This document shows positions 22,998 to 35,390 of a stretch of DNA of 64,000 nt, piece after piece. The DNA is from Diabrotica undecimpunctata. Taxonomy: Eukaryota > Arthropoda > Insecta > Coleoptera > Chrysomelidae. The stretch spans positions 82,089,889 through 82,153,888 of the forward strand of contig NC_092808.1 of assembly GCF_040954645.1 (NCBI RefSeq), read 5' to 3'. The notes beneath the pieces were generated by a model. The model saw only the letters and a program-made list of their open reading frames with translations. It was not told where the DNA came from and searched no databases. Each line of letters opens with the position of its first letter. The first letter of the stretch is position 1. A program made the position numbers and the translations under genes.

Positions 22998-23751
22998 TGT
23001 AACGGGTAACTCTTTTAGACAACAGACCCAGTAAAACTCATGTATAATTTAAATAAAAATATATTCGAAATAAATAAATATTAAAATAAAATTAGATCCT
23101 AGGTAATATGTACAGTAAAAATTAGAACGTCCATCCTGGCGACTACGGTATAGACCGCGCAATGACCATTTGTTTTATACCTGCGAAAAATAAAATGCAA
23201 TTAATAAAATCTAAACGGTAATTACGGTGTGTTAATACACACTCGGCGAATAGGGGAAGGGACCGGTCAAAGAAAAAGAGGTAGAACGGACCAATCAACA
23301 CTCGGTCCGGCGAAGAGCGAACAGCGACTAATCAGTACTTAGTCACAGGAAAGAATAGGTCTGTCTCAGATCACTAGATCAATACTCTAACAGAAGCGAT
23401 TGGCCTTCAGTCAATACCCTAGGGCCAGTGGAGCTGTTATCCGATCAATACTCTGACGGAACTTCAAACGATTGGCCTTCAGTCAATACTCAGAGTTCTC
23501 ACTAGATCAGCAATTTACCCTTCCATCTTCTCTAGCGCGCGTCGATGGAGGAGAAACTTTTGATGGGAGTACGTGTATACGAAGAGCTGACGGTACGGGG
23601 ACGATGCACATCGTTACACGATTTCCAATTCGAATCTTGTTCACAAAGTACGATCAAAATCGTTCTTAAAATACCATTTTCAAAATGGAGATCTAAACGT
23701 AAAGATAAACGTATTTTCAACTAAAATCGAGGTTTCAAACAAAATGTAACA
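22998..23751 (+). repeat. LTR-like interspersed repeat, copy 1
   Basis: The block starts TGTAACGGGTAACTC and ends AAATGTAACA, TG...CA ends with TGTAA/TGTTA-type symmetry as in LTRs. Its first 430 bases match the inverted block 31435-31852 over long stretches, for example the segment around AAATAAAAATATATTCGAAA. The middle part repeats the short word (G)TCAATACTC or ATCAACACTC several times. No target duplication was found at the proposed ends, so the right boundary is uncertain. Confidence 0.6.
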
Positions 23752-24070
23752 AAATTCCAGTAATAGTTTCCATTGTTGTTGATTTTATTCTCTCCGTGTG
23801 GTTCTATAACATTGTTCCATTTTTTTACTTCTTTTCCTAGAATTTGTATTTAATAGATTTTTATATTTCGATTTTTAACATTTCTAGCATTCATATCTCC
23901 TGTGATTACTTTTTTCGCTGTGCAGCTATATCAACTCTAAGTATACGCTCACTGATATATATCGAATTCCCTACTTTATTGATGATATTTCTCTTTATCA
24001 TGTATATTACTATCCACGAGGAAGTTCCTGCAGTTGGCTGTATACCATATATAACAAAATTTTTTATTTA
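23752..24070. other. AT-rich spacer, nothing recognised
   Basis: No supported feature. Confidence 0.4.
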
Positions 24071-24320
24071 AAATCCTTTATAAAAGGTATATAATTTAAA
24101 AACCCAATCGGGCTATATCACAAAAGGTTTTCGGAATCCATGTTCCATCATCAGTGCACTAGGTATACATGTATTGAGCCACTAAATACGGGTTTTTACC
24201 CACATATTTAGTGGCTCAAAACATTTATACCTAGTGTACTGATGATGGAACATGGATTCTGAAAACGTTTTATAGCCCGATTGGGTTTTTAAATTATATA
24301 CCTTTTATAAAGGATTTTTA
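24071..24320. mobile_element. Fold-back element with inverted arms of about 115 bp
   Basis: The left arm runs from AAATCCTTTATAAAAGGTAT through ACCCAATCGGGCTAT, AATCCATGTTCCATCATCAG and GAGCCACTAAATA. The right arm repeats all of these in reverse complement and in reverse order, ending at about 24320. The central turn is near 24190. The arms differ at a few positions, so the element is not brand new. No ORF is present. It looks like a non-autonomous fold-back or MITE-like unit. Confidence 0.85.
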
Positions 24321-24339
24321 ATAATTTTTTTTATATATA

Positions 24340-25650
24340 TTACTCTTGCCCGAGCTCTGTTTTTCTCTTCTACTCCACTGTAGATTGTTTTTTAAAATCG
24401 TGGTTCCTCTTCCTTTTTTTATCTGATGTAGGTACTACTTTTAGTCTTCTTGTCTTCTGTTTCTTTCCCTAGTTCTATTTCTTTTTCATTTATGCCTCTT
24501 ACATTCCATAATGCCATTTTTAAAATTATTTCCGCCTTGTTTGTCACTACGTTGTCCTTTAAATGTGGTTTCATTCTCTCTGTGTTCTTATCTATATATT
24601 TACTCATGTTCCTATTCTGTGCCTTTCACATTTCCCATTTAGTCAAAGTATTATCTTCCACTCGTTTTTTAAACTAGTTTGCGGTGTATTGTTTGTAGCA
24701 AAATTTGTGGATTTTTCAAAATCGTGGTTCCTCTTCCTTTTTTTAACTGATGTAGGTACTACTTTAGTCTTCTTTTTCTTTCCCCAGTTCTATTTCTTTT
24801 TCATTTATGCCTCTTACATTCCATAATGCCATTTTTAAAATGATTTCCGCCTTGTTTGTCACTACGTTATCCTTTAAATGTGGTTTCATTATCTCTGTAT
24901 TGTTATCTATATATTTACTCATGTTCCTATTCTATGCCTTTCTCATTTCCCATTTAGTCAAAGTATTATCTTCCACTCGTTTTTTAAACTAGTTTGCGGT
25001 GTATTGTTTGTAGCTTTTTCTATCATGTTTGTTATTTAGTTTCAATTTTATCTTGTGTCTTCTATATTTATGAATCCATAACCTATTTTGCCATTTTTTT
25101 ATTTTTCCTTCCGTTTGTTCCTAGGATTTCTTTGTATTTATATCTCTTTTAGTATCAGGTCAGATATACATATACTCTGTGTTGTTTATATCTTATTAAT
25201 TTTCATTTGGCTTTCAATACTTTTAATTTCTCTTCAATTTTTTTAAATTCAATGACACAAGTAATATTATTAATTTTTTTTGTTGTGTTTATTTTTGTTA
25301 TTATCCCCAATTATTTGTATATAAGGTTTTTTTATTTAGATTTTAAGTAGATCTGATAGGTATATCTATTGGTAAGCCTCTTATTATTAATTTTTTTTTT
25401 CGTCTTCTCTTTCTGGCATTATTTCATAGTTAATTCTATTTTCTCCATTTATTGTTTCATGGTCGCCGTTTCTTTTGCCAGGTTTTCGTTTTCTTGTATT
25501 AACTTGTTTATTTGTAGTTTATATTCACTGATCATCATCTGATCAAATATTGTCACTGTCTGATATGTTTTACACCCTTCTTTTTTGAATATTAATAGCA
25601 ATATCTCTTCTTTTTATCTTTTTTCTATTTAAATTTTATTTTTATTTTGC
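24340..25650 (-). pseudogene. 5' half of a LINE: ORF1 remnants and duplicated ORF2 start
   Basis: On the minus strand, from right to left, there is a coiled-coil ORF1 remnant (EYKLQINKLIQENENLAKE, about 25540-25480) and a KRLPIDIPIRS-like segment. The start of an endonuclease ORF2 follows: ILKMALWNVRGINEKEIEL. The ORF2 start and its upstream flank occur twice in tandem, at about 24398-24700 and 24718-25015. The remainder of ORF2 is absent, and the element stops at the fold-back unit. Stops are frequent. Confidence 0.65.
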
Positions 25651-26584
25651 TGAATATCGCTCACAATGAGCTGGATTTCGCAGCTCAACTGTTTGAAATG
25701 AATTATTTATTATCGTTAAACTCACCTGTTTTTGGTGAACTGCTCCTGAACTATAAAGCTTTATTTGCAGTCCAATACTTATTTGTTATTTTTATATCTT
25801 ATTTAGATTAACTACTTTTTACGTATCAATTTATCGATAGTAAAACATGATTATTTTAATTTTATTTCTTTTTCCGTTATACTCTCCAAGGTATAGTCTA
25901 CCTCAACAGTTCAGAGACTTTTTATGACCATTGCTTTTCACAATATCTAAATAAGCAAGAAAATGCACTTACCAATATTTAAATGAAAATTACCTTCTTT
26001 TTATGTAAACTTGAGTTAAACACAACGTTCACTAATAATTGTTTTATATTGAGCTCGTCTTCAATTTGTCTTTACACTAAAGACAAGTCGAAAAAAATTG
26101 TTTTAAACAGTTTTTTTAAACAGTTTCTTTCAGGACTAGTGATGCGTCTTTCGATTGTACTCTGAGCTGATTGTCACATACATATATTGTTTGCATATCT
26201 TAGATTTGTTGATTAAAGAAACATAAAAATTGTAGGTATCTTTATAAAATTTAAGAGTTATTAGTGTTTTCAAATTTAACCTATTTATTTACGGTTTAAA
26301 GTATTACACAATTCCTTGGAATATTTATTTTTGCTATAATGACTGACTTAGTGAACCTGGAACTTAAGTTTAAAAAAAACATAAAACTGTGAATATTAAA
26401 AATCTAAAAAATCACAGTCGAAATAATGGAATTTGTATACAATTATGATGCAAAGGCGATTACGAATCAGATATGATGTAAATAAATAGATGTACTTAAA
26501 CTTGATGAGCTTAATTACAATTCGCATTTTTAGTTGTTAATGTTTTTGAATGACATAATTCACGTCTACTTTTTGCAAAAATGT
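25651..26584. other. AT-rich spacer, no supported gene
   Basis: No recognisable coding or repeat unit. Confidence 0.45.
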
Positions 26585-26589
26585 ACAGG

Positions 26590-26850
26590 TTGCTCATTTG
26601 CCTCTAGATCATCTATATAAAGTAAGATTTACAATTAACCGTTTTGTTTTAATTTGTCAGAAAATGAAGACGATCTATTGTTCAGCAAAGGAATTATCTT
26701 TGAATGAGGCAATGATACTTGGGAATAAAAAATTTAAACAACACTTTCCAAAAAAAAATATTGATAAGAACGTTAAACGAGTTTGACGGGACAATATCAG
26801 ATTTGACTATATATGCTGGAGCGAACGATTCTACGACCCAACGATGTAAT
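26590..26850 (+). pseudogene. piggyBac transposase fragment (PGBD4-like)
   Basis: A frame at 26598-26786 reads LYKVRFTINRF, then MKTIYCSAKELSLNEAMILG and KFKQHFPKKN. In piggyBac transposases this is the segment with the first catalytic Asp (consensus SLDEAM/SIDE). Here the key residue reads Asn (SLNEAM), so the catalytic Asp is lost. A second frame continues with FDGTISDLTIYAGAND, matching the following conserved strand. There is one frameshift, and the upstream and downstream thirds are missing. It is a dead remnant. Confidence 0.7.
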
Positions 26851-28195
26851 ATACTGATGACGAGACTGACGACACATTCTTAGCTACAATGTCCGACGTG
26901 AATTGGACAGGTGATTAACGTGAATATAGTTATCCCCGATATTTTAATGTTAAACAGGTAACATTATGTGGTAAGTCAATAATTTAATGTATTCTTTTTG
27001 GTATATTAATAAATTCGTTAAATTTTTAATATTTTACAGTCCATTCTCGTTGGAAATATTGAATACGAGTTGAATACAAAAAAAAATTAAAATTGTTGGT
27101 TGTACTGCATGTGATACAGCGAAAACACCGCAGTCAACAAAAGATAAGATTACGTTTCATTTGTGAGTATTACGAATATGTAAGAAGTTAAGATTTATAT
27201 TTTTATAACACTTCGCTACGTACCTGTTTGTACCAAAAAAATTGTTTTTGTACACCACTGACATTCCGAAAACAAGAGTCGGCTATTGTTACAAGATACT
27301 TTGAACGTAAGTATTTATTCATAAATTCCATCCTGAGTATAAAAATCATATTGAAAAAGTTGTAAAGTTCTTGATAAGGAACTTTTCACAATGGACATTT
27401 GCTGTATACGGATAATTTCTATGGTCAAATCGACAACTTTTAGAGAAGTTTTTACCGAAAATACCGCAAGAAACAGAACCAGATTTGGACATAGAATATT
27501 CACCTATACAAATTTGCGAAAAGGTGACGAATTTGCACTAAGAAAAAAATAAGAAAGATAGCGTATATCCAGAAAAGCCCGGTCTTTGCTGATTAGCTAT
27601 ATGTATGATTTTGTAAATTTTGCTATATATTGCCAATTATTTATATTTTTATTTGAGGTTACTGTCAAATAAAAGTGTGGCGGCTGCAGCTCAGAGGATA
27701 TTTTACTGGCTTAAGAAGCCAGTATTACGTTTTACAAAAAAACTGGGAACAAAATCGGTTAAGCTACGATTATATATAAGAATATATAAATCGGCGCAAA
27801 GTAAAAGATACTTAATTTCATTAAAAAATACATTTCCTCTACAAATACATTTATTTATTGAATATGAGACACATATTCACACACACATACAAACAAAAAA
27901 TAAACATTCAAGCTTGCACACCTGCAGCCTGTTTAAACGACAAATAAAATAAATCACCAGAAAGCCGCACTACTCTTGCTTTATTTTAGGGTGAGATTTG
28001 TGCTGCTACTAGTACTCTTCAATCTCGACGTTGGACACCATCGAGTCCAGAGGATGTGTAATACCGAGAGAATAGTGTAAAGAGAAAAAGATGGCCCAGA
28101 AAAAACCTCAGAAATAAGTGACTTTTTTGAGTCTACAAATAAAAATAAAAAGGAAACGAGTAGAGAGGCAACTGCGGTCATGAACTCTATCTCTG
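26851..28195. other. AT-rich spacer with weak remnants
   Basis: Around 27085-27165 the translation KIVGCTACDTAKTPQSTKDKITFHL faintly resembles the beginning of a THAP zinc finger, but it is too short to call. Nothing else is supported. Confidence 0.35.
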
Positions 28196-28660
28196 TCCCA
28201 AGTAGATTTTAATGACCCCATCAAGGTCCTAAGATATTTGGCGGAATAAGACAGCATTAGCAGAACTTATTGTTACTGTGAGGCTTGATTTTGCCTTAAT
28301 ACAAGAGCACTGAGTATAAATACTCCAGATACAAATAAAAGATCTATCAGATGTTGGTGGAGATCTTTACATAGCAGATCTGCCGAAGCCCTAAGAACAT
28401 GTATAGTTAATAGGATATGTAAAATAAACCAATTAACAGGAATACAGCCGGTGTAAAATAGACTGATTCTACATACAGAAACCGTTAAGGAAATAAAATA
28501 AGTCTGCGTTTAGTAGTTTAATAGGAAATATTTTTAAGATGCACAATATATGGGACAGATATATGCACAAGATTGTTTACCTGTTAAGATATCAAAATAT
28601 AGACATATAGATGTCAAGATATCAAAATATAGCGATATATATCACTATATTTCATAGTAT
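28196..28660. other. Possible LINE endonuclease remnant, otherwise spacer
   Basis: At about 28245-28310 a plus-strand reading ALAELIVTVRLDFALIQEH resembles the start of an R1-type endonuclease. Only about 20 residues support this. The remainder has a short imperfect direct repeat around AAGATATCAAAATATAG (28593-28635). Confidence 0.3.
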
Positions 28661-28669
28661 TCTTGATTT

Positions 28670-29410
28670 GTGAAAATTCATCTCCATTCTGTGCTTCTTT
28701 CATAAAGGTTTGCAGGTCTAGTCCTGTCCAAACCCTAATGTTACTCAGCTAGGTCATTTCCTTCTATTTTTCATTTCATGGAAGATATATATCTCGTGTC
28801 TAAGATAAGATTTTTTCTATTTTTTAATAATTTCAAATTCTACAAGTTTTCCATCTCTATTCATACATCTTAGAACTTCTTCATTTCTAACATGGTCAGT
28901 ACATAAAACTTTTAAAATGCGCAATAAATAAAAAAAATTAATTTTTTAAATGTTTCTGTTTGTCACTTACTAATATGTTTATGTTTGAAGTATTATTTTT
29001 CGTGATTACCATTGTTTTTGTTTCCTTTGCATTAATTTTAAGACTATATTTTTCACCCTAGCTTACCACCTTTCTCAGCAGATTTTGTAGTTATTTGATG
29101 TTATGAATAATTCTTCCGTTGGCTTTAATACCTTCTTGTGCCTCATCCACAGCTCGTCTGAGTAAAGATTGAATAATAATAGCGAGAATATAGCGTTGTC
29201 TAACTCCTCTTTAGATTTTTATGGTCTCAGTGTTCTTCATCTCTATCATAATAAATGCATTTTGATTCCAATTGAGTTCACGTATTATGTTAATATGACT
29301 GAGATCGATGTTTTTTTTAAACATTCTTTCGTTTTTCGTGCTTGACTTTATGAAATGCTTTTTCATAATCTATGAAACCCAAATATGTATGTATACGATA
29401 TGGATACATA
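28670..29410 (-). pseudogene. Decayed LINE reverse transcriptase fragment
   Basis: On the minus strand, reading from 29410 down, the frames show DYEKAF-like (YEKAFHKVKHEK), LLLFNLYSDELW, the post-YADD segment EKYSLKINAKETKTMVITK and the tail TDHVRNEEVLRCMNRDGKL. The C-terminal wording NIRVWTGLDLQTFMKEAQN closes it. The order and words are those of an endonuclease/RT LINE. Frame changes and stops are numerous, and the YADD box itself is missing. Confidence 0.75.
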
Positions 29411-29939
29411 CCGCATATATTATATATTGGAGAATAATTACAACAAATTATGGAAGATTGCCCAGGTTAATATTTTAACGGAATATTATTACGAATATTT
29501 TTAGTTATTTTTTATGTCTACCTAAATCTTGGTAATTAACTGAAATATACTCTCAAATGCAAAAACTTTCTTAGAACTTTCAAAAGCATTCTCTTATGTG
29601 CATGTGAAACTTCCAAACTTCCAACCTAATAGAAGTTTTCAAGCTAGTTCCGGAAATTATTTTAATTTATTTTCCTCCTGTTTTAGTTTTATTGTTTAAA
29701 CTTCAGAAAAACTGAAATAAAACTGTTTGCACATATTTTGATTTCCTAATTTTTCAGAAAATTGGAGAATTATAACTTTCAAAATAAGCAGAGACAAAGA
29801 AAGTATGAGTGAGTTATATTTATATTCGCTTTAGTTAAGTTTTGTCGAAGTTTCCAAAACAAAAAAATTGTATCCAAATATTTAACGTAAAAGTGTAAAA
29901 TTCTTCACTGTCACATTAATGATTGTAAGAGAGCGATTG
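29411..29939. other. Spacer, nothing recognised
   Basis: AT-rich, no supported feature. Confidence 0.4.
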
Positions 29940-31434
29940 AGGAAGGGAATAGAGTCAGAATCAATAACATAAGGAAGAAAAATGTGAATAGAGAACTATA
30001 TGCTGAAAATAGAAGGGCGGCAAAGAAAATATGCAGAACAAATAAAAGGTTGTACCTGGAAGAAAAATTAAATTATATTGAAGAAGATTTTGTAAATAAC
30101 AAAGTGAGGAATTTATACCAAGAAATAAAAAGAGAATGAAGTCAATATAAAACCCCACCGAAATATTATAAAGATGAGGAATGACAATACCTAATGAAGT
30201 ATCAAGAAAAGAAAAAATAATAAAAGAGTTTATAAAACAATAAAGCACCCGGTGAAAATGGCATAATACCAGAGTTCATAAAGGAAGGTGGCCAAAGACT
30301 ACAGGAAGAAATCACAAAGTTGATACGTGAAGTATGGACCAAAGAGAAAATACCAAAACAGTGGAGAGAAGCACTGCTATGTCCAGTAGACAAAAAGGAA
30401 ATGTTATGGAATGTAAAAACTACAGGGGTGTAGCATTACAAGATACGACATATAAAGTTCTATTCAATTCAATTCAATCAGTCGCTAAATATATTGTTCA
30501 TTGATTTTCTACAAGCATATGACACAATAAACAGACATAAATTGATCCGACACATTAAAATATTTTGACTTTTCGGACAAAATAATACGATTAACTAAAT
30601 CCCTTCTGAATAAAACCAAAAGTAAAGTTATGATAGAAGATCATGTTTCTGACAGATATAACATCACTAGATACCTACGACAAGGTGACCCCATCTACTC
30701 TATTTTAATCTAATAGTGGAAAGAATTCTAAGGGAAAGCCATATAAACATTAAAGGCTCAATCTACCACCACAGACATCAGTGCGTAGCATACGCGGACG
30801 ACCTTGCCCTAGTAATAAGTCCAACAGAATTTAGAGAAATTTTTAAGAGACTCTAGAGAATGGTCAGGAAGTATGGGCTGGAAGTAAATGAAGAGAAAAC
30901 AAAAATATGACGATGAGAGGAAATAATCAATATTTAGTACAGTTTTGGAAAGTAATGTAAAATATAACTATAATGTAATAAAGAAAACATAACTTTGAGA
31001 TACTTGGACAGTTTGATTATTTGGGATAACGTTAACAAATAGAAATGAAGAGACTCAAGAAACCGAAAAAAGAATGGCTAAAGGTAGTAAAAATGTTGAA
31101 CTCTAAATAAGATGTTGAGATCAAAGAAAATATCCAGAGGAGCAAAAAGAAGAAAATACACAACGGTTATCAGACCAACGGTGCTTTATGCAAGCGATAG
31201 CTGGATCTTAAGCAAAACCATAGAACTGAAGCTAGATAGATGGGAGCGAAATTTACTCAGAAGAATATATAAAGATATAAAAGGGGCATGTCTATAGAAT
31301 AACAAATAATGAAATAAAGCAAATATATGGACAACAAAAAATTTCAAACATTGCGAAAGTTCAAAGATTAATGGCTCGAACCCGTAGCTATATTGCAGGA
31401 AGGAAGAGTCCCCAAAGCATTAATAAATACTAAA
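29940..31434 (+). pseudogene. Decayed LINE, reverse transcriptase region
   Basis: Plus-strand frames show NKAPGENGIIPEFIKEGG (about 30240), WREALLCPVDKK, FIDFLQAYDTINRHKL (about 30500) and CVAYADDLALVIS with an intact YADD (about 30785-30825). KYGLEVNEEKTKI and TTVIRPTVLYASDSWILSK (31160-31215) follow. This is the usual order of the RT domain and connection region. At least ten stops and several frameshifts are present. The C-terminal tail is cut off where the LTR-like repeat begins at 31435. Confidence 0.85.
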
Positions 31435-31852
31435 GTTGACAAAGGCCAACCGCTTCTGCTAGAGTGTTGATCTAGTGGCAGCTCATTACCGGTATTAGAG
31501 TGTTGATCTGAGACAGACCTGCCCCGTGGCTAAGTGTTGATTAGTCACTTCGCGTTCCTTGCCGGATCTAGTGTTGACCAATCCATCCACCTCTAACCCA
31601 TCATTCCTTCTTTTCAGGTATTTTCGGTTCAATTTTTATGACATTAATTATATTTTATTTCTCGCACGTAATAAACAATGGGTCATCAACCCGTGCATCG
31701 ATACCGTCATCACTAGGATTTACAAATAATTTTTTTACATATCATCTAGGATATAATTTTATTTTATTATTTATTTGTTTCGAATATATTTTTATTTAAA
31801 TTAAACCTGAGTTTTACTGAGTCTGCTGTCTAAAAGAGCTACCCGTCACGTT
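31435..31852 (-). repeat. LTR-like interspersed repeat, copy 2 (inverted, partial)
   Basis: The reverse complement matches the first about 430 bases of 22998-23751: GACGGGTA..., AGCTCTTTTAGACA, AAATAAAAATATATTCGAAA, and the TCAACACTCTA words. It ends where the first copy has AGAAGCGATTGGCC. It lacks the distal part, so it is truncated or joins a different unit at 31435. Confidence 0.75.
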
Positions 31853-33115
31853 ATAAAAACAAAGTGTAATTTTGATCATATCTTCAGTATTAAAAGGTAA
31901 CACTTTTATAATATTTTTATAATTTTATTCTTTAACTAAGGCTATATTGGAAAAAAAAGTGATTATTTTTATCGATTTCATCGAAATCATTTCAAAGTAC
32001 TGATATGATTTTCGGGATGAGATTTATGACAGCTTTATAATAATTCTAGGACACTAGTGCAAAGACAAGCAACTCTGCTACATTATCTATTTTTTACAAC
32101 TAAGATACACAGCTGCAAAAATGACCACGGTTATTACGATTTCTTTTATTCTTATGTCATCAAGACGTATTTTCGCAGAGTGTTGGTTTGTCGCTGCTAC
32201 ATAATATGTGTAATGTGATTTTGTCCAGATTGAAACGAAGAAGATAGAATAGTGACGAGTTTCTAACCTTATAGTAGATATAATTCTTTGGCGAGTCATA
32301 AATATAACAAAATTAAAGATTTTCAAAATCTTCAAATAGTTGAAGTAGAGCACGATCCTTTGAAAAATCGTGGACCATACTCATCAATACACGAACAATG
32401 TTTAAAGAAGTTAGAAAGTAAAGCACCTGCAATATTTTTAACAATTATGTCAAAGCAAATTTAACAGAATGAAAAATTGATCGTTTTTAAAGAATCTAAA
32501 AAATCTTATTTTTATAAATTACTTAGTTTCTAGTAAAAAAAATAAAAATGCAGCAATAATATGAATTTTTCCTAGTCAGCAACGTTTATTTTATTAACAA
32601 ATTTTTAGAAAAATAAATATATAAGTTAGTGCAGTTAACTTCTTAATACTCTCCTTCATTAAATTTATATCTAGTCTTCATATTGTTCATACTATTATAG
32701 ACTCGAAAATATTAAGTGACTAAATATCACCTTTTAATAGAAGTTCATTTGAAACCAGAAGTTAACGTAACTTCTTATACTAGTTCAAATTTGTGTACAA
32801 AATTTCTATTATAGACCAGAGAATTAAGGATTTTTCAGCGCCATTCGCTGATGCAGGTATCTAACAACTGCTTTTGATAAATTTGGTGACAGCAATATGT
32901 AATACATAACACAAAATATGCAAAAGATTAATTCCTCATTTTTTACTTATAAACATTATATAAACAATGTAGGATCGCTATTTGATGTTAAATACTAAAG
33001 GTAAAGACCGGTAAATTATATGGAAAAGTGACATACTTTTCTTATTTTTTATTTTTGTTAATTCGTTGCTTAATTACTGCAAAAATAGTTTCAAAAGTTG
33101 ATTTTGTGAAAATTA
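31853..33115. other. AT-rich spacer, no supported gene
   Basis: An 88-codon minus frame at 32087-32353 is not recognised. Nothing else is supported. Confidence 0.45.
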
Positions 33116-33393
33116 TTAACCTTCGAGTGGTAACGTACGGTTCCTGACACCGACGTAGTTGATTTTTCGCGCTAAAACTCAAATGCGCATATTTTCTAAA
33201 GTTATTCAGCTCATCACGCTATTCAGTCTTGAAAAATCTGTGACCGAGTGCGGATAGTTCATTATGTTATTCGACCTGACAGTATGAGCGACCGAGGTTA
33301 CCATTTGTGTTATACTCAACTGTAAGTTTTTGTTGTTTTTGGTCCATAGTCAGTTTAAATAATAGATATTCATTTTAGGAGTTGTATGTGAAT

Positions 33394-35000
33394 ATGGCTT
33401 ACGAAAGAGAACAAATCAGGTTGTAACATCTTTTTGACGAAATTGTTGCTAATTCCGAACCGGAACCAGAAGATGATGACGCAAGTTTGCAAGATGATTG
33501 TTCAGAAGTTCTAGAATATGATACCAATTCAGAGGAGGATTTCTGTTAACTCATACTGAAAATCTTCTAGCCAATCTGCTAGGACAAAAAGGTGATATTA
33601 GGCGAAAATTGGTAATAAAAGAGATTTGGGGGAATGTTTTTTCACTGCAGATATTATAGAAAAAATAGTAGAATGCACCAATAAGTTCATAGCTTTGAAA
33701 CGCTATGACACAGTCAATAACAGAACGGCTAGGCCAATTGATCTTATAGAATTAAAAGCTCTGTTTGGGCTGTACATATCTGGCGCTAACAAAAGCAATT
33801 ATCAGAATGCTGATGATTTATTTAGAACAGATGGAAGATCAATGGAGATTTATCGCCTTACGATGTCGCTAAAGAGGTTCCAGTTCATTTTAAGACACAT
33901 TCGGTTCGATGACAAAAGTACTAAGATACAAAGGCAAGAATTCGACAAGTTGGCCACGATACGTAAGATTTTTTAAGCTTCTAATTCTAATCTACCGAAG
34001 TATTACAATCTTTCAGCATATACTACGATAGATGAAAAGTTAGAAGCCTTTCGCGGGAAATGTTCATTTCAGGTTTACATACCGAATAAACCAAATCATT
34101 ACGGTATACAAATATATGCTTTAGCAGACGCTGAGATATATTATACGTCCAAGATGGAAGTATATGTTGGTAGACAGCCAACAGGAAAATATTTTGTCGA
34201 TACGTCAAATATGCCACTTGTACCTCGTCTGTGTGAACCAATTTGGGGAACGGGAAGGAGCGTTAGCATGGATAATTTTTTCACAAGCGTTCAGCTCGAC
34301 GAATTACTTTAACGTGAACATCGTCTAACTGTTATACGAACGTTAAGAAAGAATAAACCTCAAATTCCTCTAGTTCTACAATACAATACAACAAAGGCCA
34401 GGAAAAACCAGTATGTTCGCATTTCAAGAGAAGTGTACCCTTGTATCTTATGTACCCCGAAAAGGTAAAAATATTTTAGTGTTATCTACTATGCATTACG
34501 ACGACAACGTTGATAATGCAACAGGTAAATCAGAAATAATCATAGATTATAATAAGACTAAAGGAAGCGTGGATGTCATGGACAACCTCTGCGCGGCATA
34601 CAATTGCCCTAGAGCAGCTCGTCGCTGGCCAATGGTCATTTTTTGCAGTTTTTTGAATGTCGCTGGGATAAATTCCTACATTATATACAAATCAAATACG
34701 GACGCACGCATTAATAGACGAAAGTTTTTGGAAGACTTAGGTTTTTAACTTACTGACGAACATATTCGCAGACGAGCCCTAGAACAAAATATTTAAAGGA
34801 CAATTCGAATTCGTATGAGGTTAGTGGAAATTTGTGGCATGTAGACAAGAAATCAATCTATCCAGAGTAATATGTGTATGGAAGATGTACGTCCTGCAGT
34901 AGTAAGAAAAAACAGTGTGGCAAATATATGTGTTTAGAACATTGAACCGGACTATGCGTTGTGTGCGGTGTAGAAGAAAATGAGGAGGAAAATGGACAAT
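33394..35000 (+). pseudogene. piggyBac transposase, broken
   Basis: The N-terminus (ATG at 33394) is the acidic segment usual for the family (NSEPEPEDDDASLQDD). The core frame 33626-33973 contains DLIELKALFGLYISG and FQFILRHIRFDD. After a stop at 33974 the same frame continues with TTIDEKLEAFRGKCSFQ (Asp codon 34031) and SMDNFFTSVQL (Asp codon 34271). After a stop at about 34311 and a frameshift near 34400, frame 34413-34745 holds NKTKGSVDVMDNL (Asp codon 34572). All three catalytic Asp are thus preserved. A cysteine-rich C-terminus (GRCTSCS, CGKYMCLEH, LCVVC) follows, also with stops. Cut-and-paste transposition at TTAA is the family role; this copy cannot make a full protein. Confidence 0.9.
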
Positions 35001-35390
35001 AGTTTCAGTTTATGTTGGACATCTGTTGCATAATTTTATTTATTTTTTTTGTGACATTTCAACCCTTGTCTTTATGTTTGTTGATATTTTGTATTCAAAA
35101 ACTTGACATGTTTTTGTAAATTGTTTGTCAATTATGTTAGTATTGCTTGTCAAATTTAACGTGATACTTGGCAGATTTGAAATTAGGCTCCACCCACGAT
35201 GCGCATTCGACCATAACACAATTCATCCTTATTATTTCTTGGCCCTTCGAAGTGCAAGGTACTTGTATAGTCTGCGACAGAGTTTTTTTTATTTTACTTA
35301 TGTTTAAAGTTACTGTGTGTTGAAGAAATATCGTATTACAATAGATTTGACTTTTTAAATAATTATTGTTAAGTATTTTAAATTATAAAC
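35001..35390. other. Interval between two transposase remnants, nothing recognised
   Basis: No supported feature. Confidence 0.4.

Noticed and set aside
27085..27165. Possible THAP zinc finger start
   Set aside because: Only about 20 residues look similar, and the Cys and His spacing cannot be completed in any frame.
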